Shown in pieces: positions 43,915 to 54,867 of a DNA stretch of 64,000 nt. Under the pieces are notes generated by a model that did not search any database, was not told the DNA's origin, and saw only the letters and a list, made by a program, of their open reading frames with translations. Position numbers and translations under genes: made by a program. How positions within the stretch are numbered: position 1 is the stretch's first letter; the number at the start of each line of letters is the position of its first letter. The stretch comes from Sclerodactyla briareus. Lineage: Eukaryota > Echinodermata > Holothuroidea > Dendrochirotida > Sclerodactylidae. The stretch spans positions 992,001 through 1,056,000 of the forward strand of contig JAODTK010003555.1 of assembly GCA_026419785.1 (NCBI GenBank). Reading direction: 5' to 3'.

Positions 43915-44204
43915 ATAATATATTCCATAGGTTTCGCACGAGTGCCGGATGAGATTATTAGTCAGTTGGCCATTCAGCCTATATGCATGTGGCGGGTCGC
44001 ACGTACCAGCTCACTCACTCAGGGGGGGCGCTTACCCGGAAGTTTGACACCCCCTCCCCGCCCTACCGGATAAGCGATCGTACTCGATCCATCTCTAATT
44101 CCCGGTGAGGCATTCTGCGAAAGTAGCGCTAAACATGGACTGGCCACGTAGCTCTCTTGACAGACGGGTCAGCCACAAGGGGTCCCATACATGACGGAAC
44201 ACGG
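43915..44204. other. No gene recognised
   Basis: Unassigned sequence with a G7 tract at about 44022. No repeat partner was found. Confidence 0.35.
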
Positions 44205-44720
44205 TTCACGCGTTGTGTCAACTATATACTTCACTAACCAGCCTCTCGAGGAACCCTGGCATGGGCACGGCCAGTACTGCCAGGGTAGCCAAGAATATGA
44301 CTAGAGTGGGTGTAAATGGAAAGAAAATCCAATCTTCCCATCCTATAATCCTAGGGAAGCACGAGCTCCAAGAATATAGCACAACGGCCAGCAAATCAGA
44401 GCAAAAACACAGAGTGGTTCGTCTGCTTATTCTCTCGACTATAGCTAGGGTGCCCCATCCAATGGCGTTCACTAGAGATTCCACTAACTCGGCATTAATA
44501 ACAGTTCAAGTAGGAACCACACTTTACGAATGGAAGGCCCACGTTCAGTGCTACCAGGTGGACCATCTTCCCCGTAGCCCAGTACATATAGTGTTAGGCT
44601 CGTATTTCACATGCAATTGGTGAGTCTAATGTGGCGCTTTTTTTCAATGGTATAAACGTTGCCCGGTTTCCAAAAAAGAATCGGACCAATGTTTATTCGG
44701 AATCTACCTTGCTCTCTTGC
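44205..44720. repeat. Dispersed repeat, reference copy (partials at 55490-56060)
   Basis: Its first half (CCTCTCGAGGAACCCTG, GCCAGTACTGCCAG, AGAGTGGG, GAAGCAC or GGAAGCACG) matches 55860-56060, and its second half (GTGCCCCATCCAATGG, CGTTCACTAGAGATTCCACT, GTGTTAGGCT, TTTTTTTCAA-GG-AT-AACG, TTGCTCTCTTG) matches 55495-55800. In the second locus the halves are in swapped order. The minus-strand frame starting VESLVNAIGWG (44484-44218) and the one starting VESLVNGLGWG (55557-55309) arise from the conserved block but diverge at once, so coding is doubtful; both start at GTG, not ATG. Confidence 0.7.
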
Positions 44721-44722
44721 AG

Positions 44723-44840
44723 TGTTGTAGTCGAGGCCCGCTGCATCCAAGGCCGGGGTCGCACCCTCGAGGCCGAGGCCGCCTTTCGGGCCGAGGCCTC
44801 TGCCACACTTCCGAGCCGGCCCGGGCATAATATTACGCAA
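44723..44840 (+). mobile_element. hAT-like terminus with GAGGCCGAGGCC block (tentative)
   Basis: CAGTGTTGTAGTCGAGGCCC starts exactly where the homologous locus at 55793 reads TTGCTCTCTTG-GCGGC without it, so this may be an insertion. hAT transposons commonly have termini beginning CAGTG-TGTAGTCGA. GAGGCCGAGGCC and TCGGGCCGAGGCC blocks follow, like those at 55365-55480. An opposite terminus and an 8-bp target duplication were not found. Confidence 0.4.
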
Positions 44841-45430
44841 AAATGTTTAATTACTAGTATCTGAATACATTAATAATTTTGTTTTTGTTTCCCCATGGCT
44901 ACAGCTAGTCATTAGATTAAAATATGGGACAAAAGGTTTGAACTCCCCAAAATTAGGATTGACCCAAACACAAGTTGATATGCAACAAATTTTAATCTTG
45001 AAGTCAGACTCAATAATGAAAAAATATGTGCGTTGTTTCACCAGTGTAGGTGTACCATTGCACAGTATTAATGTGTTCTCATGGCCCCATCAGTTACAGC
45101 ATGCACATTCACCTCGATATTATTATTGCAACACAAGGTTCTAATTACTAATGTGGTAATGTGTTCCTCTGGGGCTTTTATGTTATAAACAATTGCAAAG
45201 CTCCATGACCCCTTGCAGTAACTGTGGGAATTACGAACATTTTATTGGTCTTTCGGTGACTTGCTGTGAATTACAATAATTTATTTCCTTCTCGAAGATT
45301 ATATTATAGTTTGGAGATTCTCCAGTTCAAATCTTCAAATATTTGTAACCTGCCAGCTCTCTCAACTATAGATCCGCGCAAATGAAATAATTTGTGACTT
45401 TCTCATGAAGTCTGTCTGTTTTTCCCTGTA
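44841..45430. other. No gene recognised; AT-rich
   Basis: Frames 44847-45041 (minus) and 44938-45144 (plus) overlap and have no motif. Confidence 0.4.
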
Positions 45431-45433
45431 ACT

Positions 45434-45840
45434 TTAATTGAATGTCTGTTTGTTTTCATCACGACGCCCCTGTAACGTCCCACACCGAGTTGTCCCTATC
45501 GATCGTGGGGTTTTCATTTGGTGAGGTCCAGTGGTGCGACCTGTACTAATTCGCTGATGATGCCGCATTACTCGCTGATTTGTGAATTCTCTCATGGTTG
45601 CTCTTGAAGCACTGGAGTCGGGAGCCATATCCGCTGGACCTCAGGTGTCTTGGCCATGACTAAGAGCCAGTCTTTCGTGGCATCTTGTACTCTAACTGTT
45701 GAGTCGGTCCCGGTCTTGTGGGTGAGAGGGTTGAGCACCGAGTCTTCCCATTTCCTTGGCAGTGTCGCCTTGGGCTTGCTTGTGGATTCTTCCTCGACTA
45801 TCTGACACGAGCGCGGGGGGGGGGGGGGGGGGGGGTACAA
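45434..45840 (-). pseudogene. Possible Ty3/gypsy-type pol C-terminal remnant (tentative)
   Basis: On the minus strand a frame reads LNPLTHKTGTDSTVRVQDAT followed by KDW and, after a frame change near 45625, a Arg-rich stretch with NQRVMRHHQR. In Ty3/gypsy integrase C-termini a 'hydrophobic-P-L-x-x-G-x-x-V-R-V-Q-(D/N)-x-x-x-x-x-W' block is common. The match is limited to that block. The upstream frame start is translated poly-C and not coding. A remnant of another protein, or chance, is possible. Described only; no intact gene is present. Confidence 0.25.
45811..45836. repeat. Poly-G tract
   Basis: About 24 consecutive G after GCGCG. A plus-strand frame of 166 codons (45718-46218) spans it and is treated as chance. 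Confidence 0.9.
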
Positions 45841-46544
45841 ACTATATTGTTTTTTGGTGTACGTAAAGCGGGTCATTTTGAGAAATATTGTGAGAATGTA
45901 TTTCGACGCCAACATTGGATTAGCCCCGAGCGTGCCCCGAAACGCCCTATCAAGCTGAAACTTTTCCTACTGAGTGGACAAGGATCCTGTGATGTAGAAT
46001 CAGGGCGATTCTTAGAGAAAATTATAAAAAGTTATTATTTCATTTTGGTGTATTTTAATACGATTGCACGATCCCACCAACAGCCATGTTCCGTTTTGTC
46101 TCTGAATCCCCTGGTAAGTAAATTGATGGGGCCACCTTATAGCCAAGCCTTTGCCCCAATCCTATGTGCGCGCATGCCACCGGTAAATCCGTATGAGAAA
46201 ATGGCAAATGAACCGTAATCAATTATTCGTCTTCACACAGTCCTATCTACGACCGAAGATCTCGTGGGACATTTACCCACGCATGACGACAAAACAAGCA
46301 GGGGCGTCGAACCGTTTTGAAAAGCGATGCAAATACCATCTACGGAGCGCCCGATAGGTTTTGAGCTAAGCGTCCAAAACTTTCGATTCTCATACTCCTC
46401 CAGACGGTTGCTTAGCGAGGGTTGATGATTAAGGGGGGGGGGGTGTAAGAGCCTGTTTCGCCGACGGATCTGGCCATGGTGACTGATATGGGGGAGGGGG
46501 TCTAAGGTGAGGGGTTTGTGATTTGATTTGTTTGCTTACGGGTT
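45841..46544. other. No gene recognised
   Basis: Unassigned sequence; a poly-G tract lies at 46432-46443. Confidence 0.35.
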
Positions 46545-47015
46545 TTCAGGAAGCCAATTTGACTCATCGTGGAAACCCTAACCTAATTTTTGATCGTGAT
46601 GAGCAGCGGCGACAACTCGCCTTCTCTTCTCGACTAGTGCTCAGAATATGTCAAGGCAAGTGACACAATCCCTGCTCCCGGTCCCGCAAGTTTACGTCCC
46701 CATCCGACGGACGATCGAGTGCACGCCAGGACCTGACCACTTCCGACTCAGAACCTGAGGATCGGAAGATTTCGACCGACTTCTCACAGCGACGCGACGA
46801 AGACCTATGGCAAGTGCCCCCGAACCAACCCCCCGAAATTACCAGCGCCACTGCTCCAACATCAGGACCAGGAACCTAAGAACCAGAACACGCAGTCGAA
46901 CTGGGCAATCAGAACCCACTTCTGGAAAACGCCCGGTGCTGATCGGCTGAATTCGAACCCGGACCTTTTGCATGCAAAGGCGACACTGATACCGCTCTCC
47001 TATTCCCCCTCCCCT
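46545..47015 (-). mobile_element. tRNA-derived SINE, copy 2 (near complete)
   Basis: On the minus strand the head (about 47010-46930) reads TAGGAGAGCGGTATCAGTGT, CTTTGCATGCAAAAG (anticodon arm) and GGGTTCGAATTCAGC (box B). The body has CAGGACCTGACCAC, CTCAGAACCTGAGGATCGG, GTCCCCATCCGACGGACGAT, TTCTCGACTAGTGCTCAG and GACTCATCGTGGAAACCCTA as read on the plus strand, in the order seen at 26205-26500 and 22625-22860. A minus-strand frame of 66 codons (46651-46851) lies inside the body. Confidence 0.72.
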
Positions 47016-47309
47016 TTGGAAATTTCGAACATTGAAACGTCCTCACATGCACTCTTGTCAATATGTTCAGCACAATTGGGCGTTCAGTAATTACTCGCCC
47101 CGCTCACCACGTACGCGGGACTTTCTCAATTCAGGACGCCGAAAATTTGCCTTGAATCGTAAACAATGTCGGTTTTTTACTGCAGCTCGTGGGTATATGA
47201 AGCAGATCATTAATATACACTGCGCGCGAAGCGCGCAAAAATTTGACACTTCAATGGTCAATTGATTCGAAGTTTCAGCCATTTAGTACATCTTCTTTCC
47301 ACTTATGCC

Positions 47310-47515
47310 CCTCTGTGAGATTGTCTCAACAGTAAGGATAACTTTCAAGTCGAACCTGAAAACACGTTTTTTAAATTTTCGTTTATTGATTATTATTCTT
47401 TGTTTTGGTTGTCTTGCGGACCCAGGATCGCCTTCGGGCGATACGGGCGCCTATGTTATTCACTATTATATTATTATTTTATTATTAATATTATTATTAT
47501 TCTGCATTAGGATAT
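47310..47515 (+). mobile_element. 3' end of a LINE (5'-truncated fragment)
   Basis: A frame reads ITFKSNLKTRFLNF, like the FKSRLKTxLF C-terminus of CR1/L2/Jockey-type reverse transcriptase proteins. It is followed by GACCCAGGATCGCCTTCGGG and a long TTATTATTATT tail at 47462-47505. The rest of the element is missing. Confidence 0.6.
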
Positions 47516-48484
47516 CTCTAACCCGATTTTTAACTCATTCTGTGCCAAGTTGGGTGATTTCTTGCCCGATTTATTTTTATCAAAAAACTTCCCTCTATCT
47601 CTCGCCAATCTAGCTATGCCGCTTCGCATGATTCCCCGCCTTAAACCGATGTTTCATCCGCATGGAAATTCTTTCTTAAAGGGAATGAAAGTCGAACTTT
47701 GGAAAGTGCCACTGATATTGTTTTATGTGAAGACCCTCATGTCATAACCTCTTTCCCAAATTTCTCGAAAACTAATTGCGTACTCTTCGAGAGATGTCAC
47801 TTTGAATGAAACGCAGACGCGGCATTTTGACAGGATTGTTTTATCACCTAACCCCTTGTACTCGAAAGCTTTTGTTCTTTATTAAAATTTGTGATCAAAT
47901 AATTCTAAGATTTGAGCATAGTTCGATCCAATCAGTCTTATCTTTTTCTTTGCATAACACCTTCCAGTGATTCCCATATAAAAAGAGTACTTGTTGTGCA
48001 CAGTCAATGTGAATGATCGTGGGAAAAACGAAGAAATACCTAATGCCATCTGGTATGGTTGTGTGACATCATATGAGACTGTTCAAGTTCTCCCCCATCA
48101 CCTGGAGGGAAAATGGCAGCGTCCGTCTTTTTGTTTTAAATGCATAACTTGGGAGGAACCATATTTTGAATGGAATTTTTGTAGAATGTTCACACACTGC
48201 TGCTTCCACATGTTTAAAGATATTTCCAGACTTCATTCTCCTTTAATTGTTTTTCAGCAAATGCTTTAATTTTTTATGAGCCCTGGAATAGAGACAAAAC
48301 CAAAACTTCCAAATAACTGTCAGACTCATGGAAATAAAATGTCACACGCTAGCGCCTTTATCCCCCCCGTTTTGCCGGAATGCCGACGACCTCGCTCTCG
48401 TCCAATTTACACCGACGGCGACGGGTCGTCACAAATTATTTTTGGCCGGCGGCCATTCCTCTTGCCGACGCTGAATGGGCCAAT
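47516..48484. other. No gene recognised
   Basis: A plus-strand frame of 92 codons (47991-48269) is Cys- and aromatic-rich with no recognisable spacing or domain. 48340-48480 is GC-richer. Nothing supports a gene. Confidence 0.35.
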
Positions 48485-48489
48485 TAGAT

Positions 48490-48645
48490 GAGAGCCAAAG
48501 TCGATTCCATTCCCTGTCTACCCCTTTCACTGCCTTTCTTCCCTTTTCCTTTCCCTTCCTTTTTTTGGGCCCCTCCTCTCCTCTTTTCCTCTTCTTTTCC
48601 TCCCTTCCTCTTTCCTCTTCTTTTCTCTTCCTTTCCCCTTTTGCG
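48490..48645. repeat. Polypyrimidine stretch (CCTTTTCCTC-rich)
   Basis: About 150 bp is almost pure C and T on the plus strand. All frames here are low complexity. A reverse-sense polypurine stretch lies at 59700-59910. Confidence 0.9.
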
Positions 48646-48712
48646 GTACAGACCGTTAAATTTGCGACGGCCGAAATTATTGGGGGGGGGGGGGTGTGAC
48701 ACCCCTACACGC
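48646..48712 (-). repeat. Dispersed 'GGGGTGTCACACCCC' palindrome repeat, minus copy
   Basis: In reverse complement this reads GGGGTGTCACACCCC, CAATAATTTCGGCCGTCGCA and GGTCTGTACCGCAAAAGGGG. At 53080-53150 the order is GGGGGTGTCACACCCCC, AATATTTGGTCATGTCGGC and GGTCTGTCGGCAAAAGAG. The poly-C (poly-G on plus) has expanded here to 13. Confidence 0.6.
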
Positions 48713-48734
48713 CCCCCCCACCCCCCACCGCTCG

Positions 48735-49200
48735 CTACGGCCCTTCCTCCAGATCGACGGAATGGCACTTGCCGGGCTCAGAAGCCCCATCTACATGTGT
48801 GATTGACTAAAATACACACCAAAAGTTGTCATTTGTGCCTACTAATATGATTTACCGAATATCAGCCCATGGTATTTTTTATATTACCTTCTCTACTGTG
48901 GCTTTGTTTGTGTGTGATCCAGGGTTTCCGAACAGTTCCGGGTGGATCGAGGGAACGCCATAGGCGTATGGGACTACTCCAATTTGGAGCAGAAAATTTT
49001 GCACCCCATTTTACAAGTCATTCATCGGGAACTGCCGGCGCGCGCGAAAATTTTTGCATGTTTTTTTCGGGCACTTTATCGTAAAAGTCCTGCAACAAAT
49101 TACGCATTTTTTTCATTTGCCTTGTTCCTCGATTTTCCACGAATTTTCATCTCAGAAAATTGGGGGGGGGGGCAGTCTCTTCCCCCAAGGTTCCTGAAAT
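48735..49200 (+). repeat. Dispersed repeat, plus copy (minus copy at 40445-40900)
   Basis: The blocks are those given for the minus copy. It ends at AAAATTGGGGGGGGGG (49154-49172), the same edge as in the other copy, where the run is C. The frames 48869-49220 on the plus strand are inside this repeat and have no domain. Confidence 0.78.
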
Positions 49201-49979
49201 TATCCGTTAAACAAAAATGATTCGAAGAATTCCACGCATATTTAGCCCTACAACGCCTTGATAAAAACGACTTGCGCGCAAACCAAATTTTGCACTTTGC
49301 GCGATTCGATTTAAATTCGAGAATTCGGTATGAACCATGGGTAATCCTTCGAACTCGGCTCTAGTCGGGTCCAGACCTTTACCTGGGGTCCGCACCTGGA
49401 ATTAGTTGGACTCCGACAATTTCCAACGCTCTAACGTGGGGAATCACCACAATTTCGTCTTAAATCATTATAGCCCTGGACAGCGCACTCGGCCGACTAA
49501 TAGTAGAGTTTGCCGTGCCTAGATACCGATAAAAAAAAAAAGCTTTTGAGGAGCTAAGACTACCTAACAATACAACCCATCCGCATCGGGTGCTTCTTCT
49601 GACGGTGGACAGATGGCAGATGGTACTTGTGTCAGACTTTACCTCAACGGCTCAGGCCGTTCAGAAAAAAAAAAAAAATCCTCTCGCGATTTTTAGGGTG
49701 CGCGGCGCCGGGTGCTCCCCCCGCTGGATCCGCTCCTGATCCGGGTGTCCAAACCAGAAGTGACCGTCAAGGAACGCAGAACGCAACCCTGCGTACTGAT
49801 TCCTTGTCGCAATAGTTGTCACCTCTTCCAAATATTGATGCACCCTACATGGACCGTTTTTGCCATATTGGCTAGTAGCCCCTTTTAGAACTGTCTGGAT
49901 TGTGCGGTCGAGGCAAGGAGATTACTAGCCCCTTATCAGTACCTCTAGCCCCTTAAACTATAAGACCGGGGTGGCATTA
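49201..49979. other. No gene recognised
   Basis: Unassigned. 49690-49745 contains a GCGCCGGGTGCTCCCCCCGC block resembling repeat termini. A12 and A13 tracts lie near 49530 and 49665. Confidence 0.35.
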
Positions 49980-50300
49980 TAGGTAAATAGAATGAGTGTG
50001 AAGGAGGTGGAAGATTATGAGCAGGGTTTGGGGAAGTGTTTGTTAATACAGGAATTGTCAAGGAGGTTAGAGGTGGATGAGAGGGGTTGAGGCGCGTGCG
50101 CATAGAAAAACCCGTAAGGAGTGGTGGTATGCAATGTGAGGAAAGGGAAGTGGTTATGGTTGTTGGTAAGGGGATTGTTCTGAGAAGTGTGTAAATATAG
50201 CGCTGCAGGAGTCAGGTGGCGGAGATGGAGAGAGTGGGTTGGGAGTTAATGCAAATAGGGTGAGTGTACGTAGTGGAGGTAGATGCGAAGAGAGGGTAGT
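49980..50300. repeat. C-poor, GT/GA-rich strand-asymmetric block
   Basis: About 320 bp in which the plus strand has very few C, with recurring GGAGGTGGAAGAT, GGAGGTTAGAGGTGGAT, GGGTTGGGAGTTAATG and GTGGAGGTAGATG. It looks like a decayed minisatellite, but no clean period can be read. Confidence 0.45.
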
Positions 50301-51800
50301 TAGAGAATAAGATTAACAGTATCTTACACGGATTCCTGATAAATTTCGTAGAGTGAACAACCTACCGTACTTACCAACTGGACTCTCATTCAACAGAAAA
50401 ATTAAAGGGGTGTAATGGAGTGACGATTGCTTAGAACACTAACCACGTGTGGCTTATTTCCCCCCCCACCCACCCGCCCTTGGGACGAATTCCATGACAA
50501 ACCCAGCACCTTGGCTAAGGTCATTACATCCTGTTCAATATGTCAATGCATGGAGCTATGCAGTTGAGTGCACAAGAGTGGCGCCGGCGGGGTTGCAGCG
50601 GTCTACCCCCCCCCTCCTTCCCCCCTTCGGGGTATATTTCCCATTGTCCGGGTAGCCCGAAAGGGGGTTTTATGCTAAATTTTACCACACTCGACCGAGC
50701 CGATTGCCCCACGGTAGTATTATTTCCCACCTATAGGCCTGTGAAAATTTCGTATATATACCGCGAGAAAATTCGCGTGCTCTTATCTGATTATCCTATT
50801 CTTCGCTACTTAGGCTCAGTGTATACATCAACCTATCATCCTACAAACTATACAACTGTAGAATGGGCTGAAGAGTCTACCACTGTTTTGCCTGACACCA
50901 ACATACAAAACAAACATATAAAATGTTGATCAGTTCTGGACCACTCCGTCGGGGACTTGCCCCCACCCCACCCCTCCGCCACCACTGCCAGTGCCCCGTA
51001 AAGGCGTGCAATACTGCAATACCTATATTGACACTTGTATGGACTTCATTGTTGTTGTACATGTAGGCCCTCATCGAGTGTTGCGTATCAATCTGTAATC
51101 TATTCATACATGCTGTATAACTACAACCGTGGAAGTGGAAGATTGTGGTAATATAACGATACTATGGCCTGGGATGTTGAATTATTTTTCTGGATGGATT
51201 AGGACGGGCCTAAATACAGGTAATAAAATCAATAAGTATGGTAGGTTATCACGAGTCTGTAATTTCTTGGTGGAATGTCAGGACGAAGCAGTACACGCTA
51301 CATAGAACCACATGGAATGGAATTTGTGCGTGTTACACTAAAATGTTTTTAAAAAAAGCTTTTCCGACTGTTCCCTTTTATTCCTCAAAATTTTGACCCT
51401 TGGTCTACACCAAGAAACACACACAGAACGGTTAACTACATAACTTTTTCAACCTGAACAATCAACTATTCTTATGCCGACCTACTCACGAGATATCATG
51501 TTTTCCGTCTCGACCTGACCGAACTCAGCAAGGAACCGTGTTCACTATGGGCATATGTGTATGTCCCACTTCCCTGATCGCCGGACATTCCTTCAACGAT
51601 CCAACAGATTACAACAAAATTGGGCGATAACACCTTACATATGTAGAACTGACTATGGACCCAGAGACCTTCTTTTGATAGAGCTAATTAGACAACAATA
51701 GAAAGGCGCTACTAAGAGCAGGTCTTCCATGCCTCGCGTGAAAAACCGATGGAAAGGACACAATACCTACTCGCCGAGTGTGACCGAGGCCAAATTGTAG
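50301..51800. other. No gene recognised
   Basis: A poly-C tract with CTTCC runs at 50607-50626. Frames of 60-130 codons (50540-50929 plus, 50877-51107 minus) have no motif. Confidence 0.35.
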
Positions 51801-51802
51801 AC

Positions 51803-51885
51803 TTTCAATGGGTTGATTCTGTTTTCGATGGGTTTCTTTTCGATGGGTTGATCCTTTTTCGATGGGTCGATTCCAATTTTGATTA
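51803..51885. repeat. Short tandem repeat, 15-21 bp unit
   Basis: AATGGGTTGATTCTGTTTTC, GATGGGTTTCTTTTC, GATGGGTTGATCCTTTTTC and GATGGGTCGATTCC follow head to tail. Overlapping frames on both strands include this stretch. Confidence 0.85.
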
Positions 51886-52379
51886 TTTGTTACGTTTCCC
51901 TCCGTACTCGACCGTGTGTCTAATGCCAGGTTCTCAGGGAGGCGGTGATGGTGAGGGTCAGCTGCCTGACTCGTGATCGACAACTGCGTCTTCTTCGGGC
52001 CTATGGCGCGCCTTCCGTACGGTCCTGTCTACCACTCTGTTTGTCCGAATCCTGGTGATTGAGGCGCCTGCAGACGGCATCGTTTTTGAGCTCTTGGTTA
52101 GCGCAGCTTCGCGGGTACCTCATGGGTTTAGGTGGGATGATCGCTCAGCATTGTCGCTTCAATGCCTGAGAAGGCCGGGTGCTGGAGAGGCTGGTGAACG
52201 ATTATTCACAGTCGTACCAAGCTATATGCATTGGCGTTACGTGTGTACTGTTCGTACAATGAAACAGCACTGTAGTTGTCTATGGCCAGCTTAGCTCGCC
52301 TAGCAATACTTGCACTCTATCACTGCACTGGGAACTTGCATGGCGCACGGCTAATGGAAGCGTGCTGGCATGTTCCCCC
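51886..52379. other. No gene recognised
   Basis: A plus-strand frame of 79 codons (52055-52294) is unsupported. Nothing else was seen. Confidence 0.35.
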
Positions 52380-52645
52380 CCCCGTTTTATACACGTATTT
52401 TTCGAATATAGGCCGTATTATGCCTATAGATCGATTATATGCCGATAAATCACAACCAATCATGTGATCAGGAAATATCCACATATATTTCGAACATATC
52501 CCCGTATTACATCGAATATATGCACCTATCTATTCGAATTATATAATACCCGTATACATCAACCAATCACGGCAGCGGAATATTCTCAACGTATAATATC
52601 GAATATATCCACGTATCAATCAACCCGATCACAATAGACCTTCCA
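52380..52645 (-). repeat. ATTCGAATATATACGTGGA array, left inverted arm
   Basis: Subunits of about 44 bp alternate CCACGTAT, ATTCGAATAT and TGCACCTAT motifs. In reverse complement, AAATCACAACCAATCATGTG, ATCAGGAAATAT, CCACATAT, TTCGAACATAT-CC, GTATTACATCGAATATATGC, ACCTATCTATTCG match 54868-55165 read from its right end (AAATCAAACCAATCAGCG, ATCAGGAATATATACAC and so on). It is therefore one arm of an inverted pair about 2.2 kb apart. Confidence 0.82.
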
Positions 52646-54867
52646 CTCCTTTTTTGCTACAACCCTACAAGTAACACCCCCTCAAGGTCATTGCACGGCA
52701 CGAAAATTACGCTGACCAGTCCAAGTTTATAACTGCATTATTTCCCCCCTATTTAGCATACCTTAACCAAAAATACATGAAACAGAGGGGAAAGGGTTTC
52801 TCTTTTAGAATATGTTGACAGTTCTTCGTAAAAATGCGATTTTTTGTTCAAAATGAATTAGTCATATCTGGACGGACAGTCTGAAATTCTGGTCTGAATG
52901 TATACTTTTAGTTAACTCCCCCTACCGACAGTGGTGTTCACTGGTATAATAGGGTGATCACACAAGTGAACTATAGACATCGCCTGGTGGTAAACCGCCA
53001 CGTGTATATTCCCACTTTCGATCAATCAGAAGGTGACTGGTTTCGCCATGTTTCTTATCAGATGCAGGACTGTATCGGCGTGGAGCTGGGGGTGTCACAC
53101 CCCCAATATTTGGTCATGTCGGCACTTTTGGGTCTGTCGGCAAAAGAGAGGGAGTCTGGGTGTCAAGTTGACGAGAGCGATGAGGGAAGAAAAAAAACAG
53201 GTGACCAGTCAGAATGGGCTTTCTTTATCAGTTTATTCCTATTTTTCAGTTTTCCATTTGATAAACACATTCACTAATCCAATCATCCGACGCCTGTGAA
53301 AACCTGTCGGCAAATAATTAATAACATCAAGCCACAGGGATAGGTAACCTCAGCTTAGATGAGTGCCGAATCGCCGCAAACTCCGTGAAAGTAATGAAAT
53401 TGAAGGCCCCGCAAAGACGGCCAGCCCACGAGTCGGCGGATGCCGCGCGTCCAGCTAATTGCCAGCTGGTCAGTGTCAAGTACTATATCCAATTTAAACG
53501 TGTTCTGGCTAAGTTGACTCAACCTCCGTGTGATTTTTTAAACCAATGACAATGAAAAATGGGTAAGAGATGTGACAGTAGTGTGAGTCACTTAGCTTCG
53601 GGAATACGGCAACATACCTGTGAGCGTACCATGCTCAGTAGTTCATCTGTGGAGACTCAATATCGTGACCAAAATTATAGGTACGAAAACTAAAAAAAAT
53701 CCTGCGTTAGAGGCTATGGCAGTTGTAATCGGTCTTTTCCAAGAAACATTAACCTGAAAGTGTGGATGTATGAGTAAGGAAATACACCTCAGATATTACC
53801 CTATTTGGCCCTTATTGCATTTATACAGCCTACACAGGCAGGACAGGCGTAATTTCATACCGCATGAGGCCTATAATTATATAAGGAAATGTGGTTTGTT
53901 TTCATACTATGTCTCCTTACTGGCATATTTTATTTTGGAGCAAGCCTCACGGACCGGTGCGAATGAAAACAGTACACTTTGCAACTCCAACGAGGGGCTA
54001 CCTCTAGCTGTCTCAACAGAAATGATTGTCAATAGAACAAGACTATTATAAACTCATATTGCAAAAGGAGGCTGCGTGGTAACAGTGTATGTCAACCTAT
54101 ATGTTATATGATTGACATGAATACACAACATTCTGTTCTCAGGTCATGAAACTGGCTGGCACCACATGGGAACGAGATGCCAGGCATATGCGAGGGATCC
54201 ACCACCCCCTCCCCCACCCCCTCTCTACACTACACAATTCCTTACTTGGACACTCGGTTCCAGAACAACACTAGTGGTGGCCCAGTTTCTTCCTCCCCTA
54301 CTTCATCCAGTGATATCCGGGGTCCGGGTACGGAGGTGGTGCGAATTCACCTCAATCTTGCTGCAATTGCTCTCACATGCTCCAATCGGGGCATCTTCCC
54401 TCCTCAAGTCACAGTCCCGAGACCCTCGCACCTGCCCTTCATGTCATCGTCAGTCGTCCGCTTTTCTTGACATCCACTTCAAAAATTAATCCCACAGACT
54501 GGTCACTATTCCACAACCTGGACAAATTGTGATCGATCAGATACCACCAGAATTTAATTCCAGCCACCACTGGTTTCTAGAGAACTTCCCCTACTAAGGC
54601 AATTTGATTTCCTCGGCACACTTGGTGGTAACCCAACTCCCCCCCAGGCTTTACTATACAACAACTAATTCCCTGCCAGTGCACACCCATTCCCTAAGCA
54701 ACACTTAATATGGACCCAACGCCACCCCCTCCCTTTACTACAAACAAAAAAAATCCTTGTCCCCCACCCGATCTAGGCTTGAAGATGGTGACCCTGCACC
54801 AACCCCTAATTACTACTTACTCCTGTTTCTATGGTAGGTCGCACACGGCGATGACATTGGTCTTTTG
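52646..54867. other. 2.2-kb spacer between inverted arms; no transposase recognised
   Basis: Two frames are noticeable, 52954-53277 (107 codons) and 53770-54051 (93 codons, starting at ATG: MSKEIHLRYYPIWPLL). Neither shows a domain. The first runs over the GGGGTGTCACACCCC repeat, so it is not a gene. If the arms are transposon termini, this is where a transposase would be, and none is visible. Confidence 0.4.
53075..53150 (+). repeat. Dispersed 'GGGGTGTCACACCCC' palindrome repeat, plus copy
   Basis: GGGGGTGTCACACCCCC is a perfect palindrome, followed by AATATTTGGTCATGTCGGC and GGTCTGTCGGCAAAAGAG. The minus partner is at 48646-48712. Confidence 0.6.

Noticed and set aside
44218..44484. Minus-strand frame beginning VESLVNAIGWG with two hydrophobic stretches, echoed at 55557
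   Set aside because: Starts at GTG, similarity to the second copy ends after about 11 residues, and it lies in a noncoding-looking dispersed repeat.
45718..46218. 166-codon plus-strand frame
   Set aside because: Crosses a 24-G tract as poly-Gly, has no domain, and overlaps the minus-strand retroelement-like frame.
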